A stretch of DNA of 5,144 nt from DAOTEJ01 sp035454085 (GTDB taxonomy: Bacteria; Pseudomonadota; Gammaproteobacteria; Burkholderiales; Burkholderiaceae_F). The notes below the pieces were generated by a model that was not told the origin of the DNA, did no database searches, and worked only from the letters and a program-made list of their open reading frames with translations. Below are positions 1 through 5,144 of the stretch, piece by piece. Numbering within the stretch: the first letter of the stretch is position 1; every line of letters begins with the position of its first letter. Location: the NCBI GenBank assembly GCA_035454085.1, contig DAOTEJ010000123.1, forward strand, positions 1 to 5,144. The letters are read 5' to 3'. A program made the position numbers and the translations under genes.

Positions 1-1037
1 GGGTCCTGCTTCTTGAGCACGCGGATGGCGGTGGGCGCCGAGAACATGGTCGTGACCTTGTACTTCTCGACGATGCTCCACCACACGCCGCCGTCGGGCC
101 GGATCGGCGTGCCCTCGTACATGATGGTCGCCATGCCGGCGATCAGCGGGCCGTAGATGATGTAGCTGTGGCCCACCACCCAGCCGATGTCGCTGGTGGC
201 GAAGTAGGTCTCGCCGGCCTTGCCGCAGAAGATGTTCTTCATGGACGAGGCCAGCGCCACGGCGTAGCCGCCCGTGTCGCGCTGCACGCCCTTGGGCTTG
301 CCGGTGGTGCCCGAGGTGTAGAGCACATAGCTTGGCTCGGAACTCTCGAGCCACTCGCACGGCACCTCGTCGTTCATATGCACGGCCCGCTCGGTGGCGT
401 AGTCCACGTCGCGGCCGGAGACCACCTTGGCCTCGGCGAGCCCCCGGTTGACCATCAGCACCCTGGCGGGCGGGAACTTGGCCAGCGCGATGGCCTCGTC
501 GAGCAGGTGCTTGTAGGGCACCGGCTTGCCGCCGCGGCTGCCGGCGTCGGCGCTGATGATCACCTTGGGCTTGGCGTCGTCGATGCGCGTGGCGAGGCTG
601 ACCGATGCGAAGCCGCCGAACACCACCGAGTGGATCGCGCCGATGCGCGCGCAGGCCAGCATGGCGAAGGCCGCTTCGGCGATCATCGGCATGTAGATCA
701 GCACCCGGTCGCCCTTGACCACCCCCAGGCCCTGGAGGATGCCGGCCATGCGGTTGACCTCGCGGTGCAGCTGGCGGAAGGTCCAGGTCTTTTCTTCGCC
801 GGTCTCGGTGCTGATGTAGATCAGCGCGGGCGCGTCGCCCTGGGAGGCGAGGTGCCGATCGACCGCGTTGTGGCACAGGTTGGTACGCCCGCCGACGAAC
901 CACTTGGCGAAGGGCGGTCTCGAGTAATCCAGTACCTGCTGGAAGGGCGCGTGCCAGTCGATCAGCGTCGACTGTTCGCGCCAGAAGGCATCACGGTCAT
1001 GGATCGACCGGTCGTGGAACTCCCTGTAGCTTGTCAT
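1..1037 (-). CDS. prpE: Propionate--CoA ligase (propionyl-CoA synthetase) PrpE, N-terminal part, cut by the window edge
   Basis: This enzyme activates propionate with ATP and CoA to propionyl-CoA through an acyl-adenylate, in the cytoplasm, feeding the 2-methylcitrate or methylmalonyl pathway. About 345 codons are visible of a family length near 630; the rest lies beyond the left edge. The start at 1037 is well supported: the protein opens MTSYREFHDRSI, in register with enterobacterial PrpE as I remember it, and a purine-rich ribosome binding site precedes it. The N-terminal ACS-type region (about residues 1-60) contains NLCHNAVDRH. It is followed by PMIAEAAFAMLACARIGA (117-134), VVFGGFAS (138-145) and the adenylate-forming P-loop YTSGTTGKPKGV (240-251). 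The continuation QRDTGGYAVALA and SDIGWVVGHSYI (282-293) points to PrpE rather than acetyl-CoA synthetase. The catalytic C-terminal domain and its reactive lysine cannot be checked. The gene overlaps the upstream response regulator by 41 bases, suggesting one operon. Confidence 0.95.
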   Translation of the reverse strand, partial: MTSYREFHDRSIHDRDAFWREQSTLIDWHAPFQQVLDYSRPPFAKWFVGGRTNLCHNAVDRHLASQGDAPALIYISTETGEEKTWTFRQLHREVNRMAGILQGLGVVKGDRVLIYMPMIAEAAFAMLACARIGAIHSVVFGGFASVSLATRIDDAKPKVIISADAGSRGGKPVPYKHLLDEAIALAKFPPARVLMVNRGLAEAKVVSGRDVDYATERAVHMNDEVPCEWLESSEPSYVLYTSGTTGKPKGVQRDTGGYAVALASSMKNIFCGKAGETYFATSDIGWVVGHSYIIYGPLIAGMATIMYEGTPIRPDGGVWWSIVEKYKVTTMFSAPTAIRVLKKQD

Positions 1038-2187
1038 CGGATCCCCCCTCGCTCTGGACGGCATGCAATTCGCGTTGCTGCCGCACCAGTTTAAGCAAAG
1101 GACTGATCTGCTCGATGATGCGCGGCAGGTGCGGCACCACTTCCCCTGCGCGCCCGACCCGAATCAGCTCGAGCGCGAGATTCACGTCCATCGTGCCCTC
1201 TTCGGAGCGGGCTTCGATGGAGCTGGGCGACACTCCCTCGGAGCTGCCCAGCACGATCCTACGCGATCTCGCCTGCTGTGCCTGCTGTGCGCGCTTCTGC
1301 GAGAGCTCGCGCAGTTCCTCGGCATTGCGCCGCAGTTCCTCGGACAGGGTGGCCACGCCGATCGAGGTCCAGACCTCGACGCCCGGACCGGCGGCCTCGA
1401 CGTTCTCGAGCACCTTGCGCAGCCGCGCCGCAAAGCGCAGCACGCCGGACAGTCCCGCCGCCGGGGTGGCGACGCAGAACTCGGCCGACCCGGTGCGCGT
1501 GCCCAGATCCTCGAGGCGGATCGAGGCGGCGAGCGTGCGGCCCACCAGCTTGAGACGGCCCTCGAACTCGGCGTCGTCGGCCTTGTCCTTGGGCAGGGTG
1601 AGCTCGATGCGTACGCAGATCGCGGCCACGTCCGACAGGTTGCGCCTCGCGTAGGACACCAGCTTCTCGAGCTGCTTGTCGAAGAACGGCGTGGACAGCA
1701 GCTCCGTGTCCGGGTCCACGGTGCGCGCGGCGTCGGCCTGCGCCTGGGTCTCGACCAGCGCCTCGCGGGTGCTCACCAGGCGCACCAGAGTGTCGAGCCG
1801 GGTGAGCAGTTCGGTGGCGCTCGCGCCCTTCTCGATGAAATCGGTGGCGCCCATCGCGGCCGCCTTGTCGCGCTCGGCCGCCTCGTCGGCGCCCGAGAGC
1901 ACCACCACCGGCAGGTCGCGAATGCGCTGCACCTTGGACGAGCGCACGCGCGAGAGCAGTTCGTAGCCGTCGACGTGCGGCATGGTGAGGTCCGAGATGA
2001 CCACGCGGATCGACGAGTCGAGCAGGATCGCCTGCCAGGCGGCCTCGCCGTCGTTGGCCTCGCGCACGTCGTAGCGGTCGCGGATGTGCTGCGTGATGGT
2101 GGCGCGCACCAGGCGCGCGTCATCGGCCACCAGCACGCGGGGCTTGAGCAGGTCGGCCGTCATGGCCGCAGGAGCGGGACTGTTCAC
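997..2187 (-). CDS. Response regulator: receiver domain plus degenerate GGDEF-like domain
   Basis: This is a cytoplasmic two-component response regulator of about 396 residues. Counting from the GTG at 2187, the receiver domain spans about 17-130 (VLVADD, acidic Asp22/Asp23). The phosphoacceptor is Asp66 in VISDLTMPHVDGY, Ser98 is the switch residue in VVLSGA, and Lys120 is the conserved lysine in DFIEKG. A segment at about 158-282 has the layout of a diguanylate cyclase domain (DPDTELL...FFDKQLE near the start, SIGVATL near the end). Its signature, however, reads GSAEF (233-237) instead of GGDEF, and the first metal-binding Asp strand reads CVRIE, so cyclase activity is unlikely. A Gln/Arg/Glu-rich helix follows (about 281-309), then a helical tail. 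No DNA-binding domain is visible, so output is probably by protein contact. Its kinase is not in the window. Start choice: GTG 2187 has a GAGG at 5 bases; ATG 2163 (MTADLLKPRV) gives a more typical receiver N-terminus but has no visible Shine-Dalgarno; GTG 2217 is possible but less likely. Confidence 0.85.
   Translation of the reverse strand: MNSPAPAAMTADLLKPRVLVADDARLVRATITQHIRDRYDVREANDGEAAWQAILLDSSIRVVISDLTMPHVDGYELLSRVRSSKVQRIRDLPVVVLSGADEAAERDKAAAMGATDFIEKGASATELLTRLDTLVRLVSTREALVETQAQADAARTVDPDTELLSTPFFDKQLEKLVSYARRNLSDVAAICVRIELTLPKDKADDAEFEGRLKLVGRTLAASIRLEDLGTRTGSAEFCVATPAAGLSGVLRFAARLRKVLENVEAAGPGVEVWTSIGVATLSEELRRNAEELRELSQKRAQQAQQARSRRIVLGSSEGVSPSSIEARSEEGTMDVNLALELIRVGRAGEVVPHLPRIIEQISPLLKLVRQQRELHAVQSEGGSDDKLQGVPRPVDP
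1042..1050 (-). promoter_or_regulatory. Ribosome binding site of prpE, inside the upstream gene
   Basis: Read on the minus strand, the sequence before the prpE ATG is GAGGGGGGATCCG then ATG. This is a purine-rich Shine-Dalgarno-like stretch about 4 to 10 bases from the start. It lies wholly within the 3' end of the response regulator gene, so translation of the regulator passes over it. That arrangement fits translational coupling, which is inferred, not shown. Confidence 0.6.
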
Positions 2188-2363
2188 ACTAGCCTCGAGT
2201 CGCAGGCGCACGGGCACCAGGCCACGCCGCCAGACAGTGCGGCCACTCTAGCCCGAAAAGCGCGTGCGCTAGCGCGCCGCAGCGGCCGGCGCGACGGTCT
2301 TCGCGTGAATGCGCTATCGTTGCCCGGCCCTCGCACCGGTCCTTGATCTATCCTGCCTCCCCG
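2188..2363. promoter_or_regulatory. Divergent intergenic region between the response regulator and the NlpC/P60 gene
   Basis: These 176 bases separate two divergent genes and must carry both promoters unless one lies within a neighbour. On the minus strand, GGGCTAGAGTGG gives a possible -10 element (TAGAGT, 2250 to 2245) about 58 bases before the regulator start. The same GGCTAGAGT occurs in the candidate promoter of the iron-binding protein gene. On the plus strand, TATCGT (2315-2320) is a weak -10 candidate for the peptidase gene. No convincing -35 box accompanies either. A 10-base palindrome, GCGCTAGCGC, sits at 2266-2275, but such strings are common in DNA this GC-rich. Confidence 0.3.
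2193..2196 (-). promoter_or_regulatory. Candidate ribosome binding site for the response regulator (GTG start)
   Basis: Minus-strand reading is CTCGAGGCTAGT then GTG, placing GAGG five bases before the GTG at 2187. The alternative ATG at 2163 is preceded by pyrimidine-rich sequence with no such motif. This short match is the only sequence evidence favouring the GTG start, so it is a tentative call. Confidence 0.35.
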
Positions 2364-2957
2364 ATGAGTTCCGCATCCTTGCCCCGCCGCCCCTTGCGCC
2401 GCGCCTGCGCTGCGCTGGTGCTCGTTTGCGTGGCCGGAACCTGGGCAGGCGCGCCGGCGGCGGCCGAGGCCGAGGCGCCCGCGCCCTGGACTTCGGCCAT
2501 GGCCGAGGTGGTCGTCAAGGCGCTGGGTCTGGTGGGCGTGCCCTATCGCTTCGGCGGCAACACGCCGACCTCGGGGCTGGACTGCTCGGGCCTGGTGCGC
2601 TACGTGTACGCGCACACGCTCGGCTTCGACCTGCCGCGTCGCGCCGAAGAGATCAGCCGCATCGGACAGCCGATCGACGTGTCGGAACTTCGCCCGGGCG
2701 ACCTGCTCTTCTACAACACGCTGCGCCGCGCCTATTCGCACGTGGCGATCTACGTCGGCGAGGGCCGCTTCGTGCACGCCCCCTCGCGTGGCAAGCAGGT
2801 GCGCGTCGAGGACATGAGCGCAGGCTATTGGAGCGCCCGCTTCAATGGCGCGCGGCGCCTGGAGGCGGCGCCAGGCTCACCCGAGCTGGACCCCCTCAAC
2901 GATCTGATCGGTCAACTGCGCGCCGGCGCTACGGTTGCGCCGCAATCCGCGCCTTAG
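2364..2957 (+). CDS. Secreted NlpC/P60 family cysteine peptidase (peptidoglycan endopeptidase type)
   Basis: A 197-residue exported protein of the NlpC/P60 family, whose members cut peptide bonds in peptidoglycan stems or cross-links. The N-terminus (RRPLRRACAALVLVCVAG, residues 8-25, then an Ala-rich stretch to about 36) is a Sec signal peptide. There is no good lipobox, since the residue before Cys22 is Val, so a soluble periplasmic protein is expected. The catalytic domain covers about 44-165. PYRFGGNTPTSGLDCSGLVR holds the nucleophile Cys74, YSHVAIYVG holds His126, and RFVHAPS holds the third polar residue His138; RPGDLLFY (110-117) is another family hallmark. Size and layout resemble E. 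coli MepS (Spr), but orthology is not shown. No SH3b or LysM domain is present. ATG 2364 was chosen because the signal peptide starts there; a TTG at 2343 would add seven residues. Neither start has a clear Shine-Dalgarno. The 3' end overlaps the convergent patatin gene by 29 bases. Confidence 0.9.
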   Translation: MSSASLPRRPLRRACAALVLVCVAGTWAGAPAAAEAEAPAPWTSAMAEVVVKALGLVGVPYRFGGNTPTSGLDCSGLVRYVYAHTLGFDLPRRAEEISRIGQPIDVSELRPGDLLFYNTLRRAYSHVAIYVGEGRFVHAPSRGKQVRVEDMSAGYWSARFNGARRLEAAPGSPELDPLNDLIGQLRAGATVAPQSAP

Positions 2958-3939
2958 CGCGCGCGATCGCCGCCGCCACCGCCGGCAGCTGCGCGGCAGC
3001 GGCCGTTTCTCCCTCCAGGATCGACAAGTGCCGCGCGGCGAAGTCTGTGCTGCGCGTGGCGGCCAGGGCCGGGCGGATCACCACGTCGGCCTCGCCGAGC
3101 TCCCACTGCGCGATCGACTGACCCATGATCGAGAAGGTCTGCATCAGCACCTCGGTCGTGGAGCTGGTCGGCTGAAAGTCCGGCTTGGCCGAGATGTCGA
3201 CGGCGATCACCACGTCCGCTCCCAGGCGGCGCGCGGTACGCGCGGGCACGGGGCTGACCAGGCCGCCGTCCACGTACTCGCGGCCGGCGATCGGCACCGG
3301 CATGAACACTCCCGGCACGGCGCTCGATGCACGCACCGCCATGCCCGTGTTGCCGCGCTCGAAGGCCACGAGCGAGCCACTGGCCAGATCGGTGGCCACT
3401 GCCGCGAACTTGCGGGGCAGCGCTTCGATCGGGCGCTGGCGCAGGGCGGCGTTGACGTAGTTCTGCAGGGCCTCGCCCTTGAGCAGGCCGCGGCTGGCCA
3501 GGGGGCTCGCCCAGTCGGCAATCGCCGCCTCGTCCATTTGCAGGGCAAGCCGTTGCAGTTCGAAGCCGTTGAGGCCGCCGGCGTAGAGCGCCCCGACCAG
3601 TGATCCGGCGCTCGTGCCCACCACGATGTCGGCGACGATGCCCTGTGCTTCGAGCGCCTTGATCACGCCGACGTGGGCGAAGCCTCTTGCCGCACCGCCG
3701 CCGAGCGCGAGCGCCACCTTGGGCGGACGCGGCGGTGGCTTGACCACCACCGGCGCCGGTGGAGCGAGCACCGGCGGGCTCACGGGCGCGGGGACGGGGG
3801 GCGTGCTCTGGCAGCCAGCCAGCAGGCCCGCGCCAAGAAGGCTCGCGCCAAGCAGGCGCGCGAGGCGGTGGGTCCGGGGCGTGCGGAGCGAGCGCGGGGG
3901 TTGAGCGACCGAGGCCGAGGGCGTGGCGGGCAAGGGCAT
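2929..3939 (-). CDS. Patatin-like phospholipase (RssA/NTE type), predicted lipoprotein
   Basis: A 336-residue serine lipid hydrolase of the patatin family, expected to release fatty acids from phospholipids or other lipid esters. Counting from ATG 3939, an Arg-containing leader and hydrophobic stretch (LARLLGASLLGAGLLAGC) end in the lipobox LAGC with Cys43, so lipid anchoring to an envelope membrane is predicted. A Pro-rich linker (about 47-73) precedes the catalytic domain. That domain shows the oxyanion loop GGGAARGFAHVG (80-91), the nucleophile elbow GTSAG with Ser110, and the catalytic Asp224 in YVDGGLVSPVP. Downstream LGADVVIAVDIS also matches the RssA (YchK) subgroup. The complete Ser-Asp dyad implies an active enzyme; the substrate is unknown. 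A TTG at 3978 would add 13 residues but overlaps the Fur-like site. ATG 3939 is preferred, although neither start has a clear Shine-Dalgarno. The gene is divergent from the iron-binding protein gene and overlaps the peptidase gene tail to tail. Confidence 0.9.
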   Translation of the reverse strand: MPLPATPSASVAQPPRSLRTPRTHRLARLLGASLLGAGLLAGCQSTPPVPAPVSPPVLAPPAPVVVKPPPRPPKVALALGGGAARGFAHVGVIKALEAQGIVADIVVGTSAGSLVGALYAGGLNGFELQRLALQMDEAAIADWASPLASRGLLKGEALQNYVNAALRQRPIEALPRKFAAVATDLASGSLVAFERGNTGMAVRASSAVPGVFMPVPIAGREYVDGGLVSPVPARTARRLGADVVIAVDISAKPDFQPTSSTTEVLMQTFSIMGQSIAQWELGEADVVIRPALAATRSTDFAARHLSILEGETAAAAQLPAVAAAIARAKARIAAQP

Positions 3940-3974
3940 GGGTGGATGGTAGCCGGGCAGAGCCTTGATCAAAC

Positions 3975-3993
3975 GCAAATGAGAATGATTTGC
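3975..3993. promoter_or_regulatory. Fur box (ferric uptake regulator operator)
   Basis: The sequence GCAAATGAGAATGATTTGC has perfect six-base inverted arms (GCAAAT/ATTTGC) around a seven-base centre. It matches 13 of 19 positions of the classical Fur consensus GATAATGATAATCATTATC by my count, and stands out as AT-rich within GC-rich DNA. It lies 71 bases upstream of the iron-binding protein start and 35 bases upstream of the divergent patatin start. It overlaps the candidate -35 of the former, as expected for iron-dependent repression. Binding itself is inferred. Confidence 0.8.
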
Positions 3994-4018
3994 ATTCAGG
4001 AGTGAGTTTGGCTAGAGT
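3990..4018 (+). promoter_or_regulatory. Candidate sigma-70 promoter for the iron-binding protein gene
   Basis: A weak -35 (TTGCAT, 3990-3995; three of six consensus bases) is followed by a 17-base spacer and a -10 candidate TAGAGT (4013-4018; four of six). The -35 overlaps the right arm of the Fur box, so Fur bound with iron would block RNA polymerase. The implied leader before the TTG start is about 40 bases. Both hexamers are imperfect, and the placement relies on the spacing and the Fur site. Confidence 0.4.
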
Positions 4019-4052
4019 TGCATCACCGCGGCGCGTCCAGGCCGCCTCATGC

Positions 4053-4058
4053 AAGGAG
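4053..4058 (+). promoter_or_regulatory. Ribosome binding site deciding the TTG start of the iron-binding protein
   Basis: AAGGAG lies six bases before the TTG at 4065 (AAGGAGAAGCCC then TTG), a near-ideal Shine-Dalgarno. It selects a start that leaves a signal peptide of ordinary size. A second AGGAG at 3998-4002 precedes an in-frame TTG at 4008, but that start would add 19 residues in front of the signal peptide. Confidence 0.75.
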
Positions 4059-4064
4059 AAGCCC

Positions 4065-5144
4065 TTGAACTTCCGAGTCCAATCCGAGCGCTGGCTCGAT
4101 TCCGCACTGCGCCTGACGGTGGTCGGCGCCATCGCCCTGGCCGTGTTTGTCGCGCCGGAAGGTCACGCTCAGGCCAAGCCCGACGCCGAGAAAGTGCTCA
4201 ACCTGTACTCCGCGCGCCATTATCAGACCGACGAAGCGCTCTACGACGGCTTCACGAAGAAGACAGGCATCAAGATCAACCGCATCGAGCTCGGCGACGA
4301 ACAACTGCTGCAGCGGCTGCGCACCGAGGGCAGCGCCAGCCCCGCCGATGTGATCCTGCTGGTCGACGCCGCGCGTCTGTGGCGCGCGCAGATCGACGGG
4401 CAGTTCAAGCCGATCCAGTCCAAGGTGCTCGACGAGAAGATCCCCGCCAACCTGCGCGCCAACGACGGCAGCTGGTACGGCCTGTCGCAGCGCGCCCGCG
4501 TCATCGTCTACAACAAGGCCACGGTCAAGCCCGAGGATGTGGCGACCTACGAGCTGCTGGCCGACCCGCGCAACAAGGGCAAGGTGTGCACGCGCTCGGG
4601 CTCGCACCCGTACATGCTGTCGCTGATCGGCTCGCTCATCGAGCGCAATGGCGAGAAGGCCACCGAAACCTGGGCCAAGGGCATGGTCGACAACATGGCG
4701 CGCCCGCCGCGCGGGGGCGACACCGACCAGATCAAGGCGGTGGCCAGCGGCGAATGCGGCGTGGCGCTGACCAACACCTACTACCTGGTGCGCCTGATGC
4801 GGTCCGAGGATCCCAAGGACAAGGAGGTGGTGTCCAAGATCGCCATGGTGTGGCCCGACCAGAACGGCGCCGGGGTGCACATGAACGTCTCGGGCGGCGC
4901 GGTGGCGAAGAACGCGCCGCACGCGGGCAACGCCCAGCTCTTCCTCGAGTATCTGGTGAGTCCCGAGGCCCAGGCCTACTTCGCCAACGGCAACAACGAG
5001 TGGCCGGTGGTCAAGGGCGCCGAGGTGTCCAACCCCACGCTCGCCGGCCTGGGCCAGTTCAAGGCCGAGAACGTGTCGATCTCTTCGATCGGCAAGAACC
5101 AGATCGCGGCCCAGCGCATCCTGGACCGCGTGGGTTTCCGCTGA
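4065..5144 (+). CDS. Periplasmic Fe(3+)-binding protein of an iron ABC transporter (FutA/FbpA type)
   Basis: A complete 359-residue solute-binding protein that captures ferric iron in the periplasm and hands it to an inner-membrane ABC permease. Residues 1 to about 37 form a Sec signal peptide: LRLTVVGAIALAVFVA is hydrophobic and GHAQA offers a cleavage site. The mature part begins with KVLNLYSARHYQTDEALYD, the hallmark of cluster D ferric-binding proteins. Likely iron ligands are His52/Tyr53 (ARHY), Tyr183 (GSHPY) and the pair Tyr239/Tyr240 (NTYYLVR). The intervals of 130 and 56 residues equal those I recall for cyanobacterial FutA proteins. Cys175 (KVCTRSGSH) and Cys231 (SGECGVAL) are the only cysteines in the protein and could form a disulfide. 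The C-terminal part has the usual LEYLVSPEAQAYFANGNNEWPVV segment. The TTG start at 4065 follows AAGGAG. A Fur box upstream implies induction under iron limitation. The permease and ATPase genes are not in the window, which ends at this stop codon. Confidence 0.93.
   Translation: MNFRVQSERWLDSALRLTVVGAIALAVFVAPEGHAQAKPDAEKVLNLYSARHYQTDEALYDGFTKKTGIKINRIELGDEQLLQRLRTEGSASPADVILLVDAARLWRAQIDGQFKPIQSKVLDEKIPANLRANDGSWYGLSQRARVIVYNKATVKPEDVATYELLADPRNKGKVCTRSGSHPYMLSLIGSLIERNGEKATETWAKGMVDNMARPPRGGDTDQIKAVASGECGVALTNTYYLVRLMRSEDPKDKEVVSKIAMVWPDQNGAGVHMNVSGGAVAKNAPHAGNAQLFLEYLVSPEAQAYFANGNNEWPVVKGAEVSNPTLAGLGQFKAENVSISSIGKNQIAAQRILDRVGFR

Noticed and set aside
168..1094. Plus-strand open frame (308 codons) opposite prpE
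   Set aside because: The minus strand encodes unmistakable PrpE over the whole span; the plus-strand product has a low-complexity Ala/Gly/His/Val composition and no motif.
1063..2346. Long plus-strand open frame (427 codons) opposite the response regulator
   Set aside because: Its product is rich in Arg, His, Gly and Gln with no domain, as expected from the complement of a high-GC gene. The minus-strand frame has clear receiver-domain motifs.
2924..2942. Hairpin CGGCGC-TACGGTT-GCGCCG at the convergent junction as a terminator
   Set aside because: The six-base GC stem has no T-tract on either side, and such stems arise easily at this GC content; it is also coding on both strands.
3940..3978. 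N-terminal extension of the patatin lipoprotein from the TTG at 3978
   Set aside because: It would lengthen an already long signal-peptide n-region, has no Shine-Dalgarno, and begins inside the Fur-like palindrome.
4049..4090. ATG at 4049 as the start of the iron-binding protein or of a leader peptide
   Set aside because: It is out of frame with the gene, lacks a ribosome site of its own, and its frame gives an Arg-rich product running on inside the gene.
2954..4132. Minus-strand open frame (392 codons) overlapping the patatin gene in another frame
   Set aside because: The product is an Arg/Pro/Ala-rich shadow; the patatin frame carries the lipobox, GTSAG and DGG motifs.
4047..4922. Minus-strand open frame (291 codons) opposite the iron-binding protein gene
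   Set aside because: It lies fully antisense to a well-recognised gene and has shadow-like composition.

Overview
The window looks like ordinary chromosome from a high-GC proteobacterium, most likely a betaproteobacterium (Rhodocyclales or Burkholderiales). The case rests on strong G/C bias at third codon positions, which leaves long open frames on the opposite strands, on a PrpE close to the enterobacterial and betaproteobacterial type, and on a classical Fur operator. The genus is inference. I see no RNA gene, insertion sequence, CRISPR array, attachment site or long repeat.

Left part (minus strand, read right to left). A two-domain response regulator with a phosphoacceptor receiver domain and a degenerate GGDEF-like domain starts near 2187 and ends at 997. 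Its last 41 bases overlap, in another frame, the start of prpE (propionate--CoA ligase), which begins at 1037 and runs off the left edge with about 345 residues visible. The prpE ribosome binding site lies inside the regulator gene, so the two are probably co-transcribed and translationally coupled.

Middle. Divergent from the regulator, across about 176 bases, is a plus-strand gene for a secreted NlpC/P60 cysteine peptidase (2364-2957) predicted to act on peptidoglycan peptides. It runs tail to tail, with a 29-base overlap, into a minus-strand patatin-like phospholipase predicted to be a lipoprotein on a proline-rich tether (2929-3939).

Right part. The patatin gene diverges from a complete plus-strand gene for a periplasmic ferric-iron-binding protein of the FutA/FbpA type (4065-5144). 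The 125 bases between them hold a clear Fur-box-like palindrome (3975-3993) overlapping a candidate promoter for the iron-binding protein. The permease and ATPase expected to work with this protein are not in the window.

No wholly new system is evident. The points most worth a second look are the probably non-catalytic GGDEF domain in the regulator overlapping prpE, the Fur site placed between an iron-uptake gene and a phospholipase lipoprotein, and the His/Tyr iron-ligand pattern of the binding protein.
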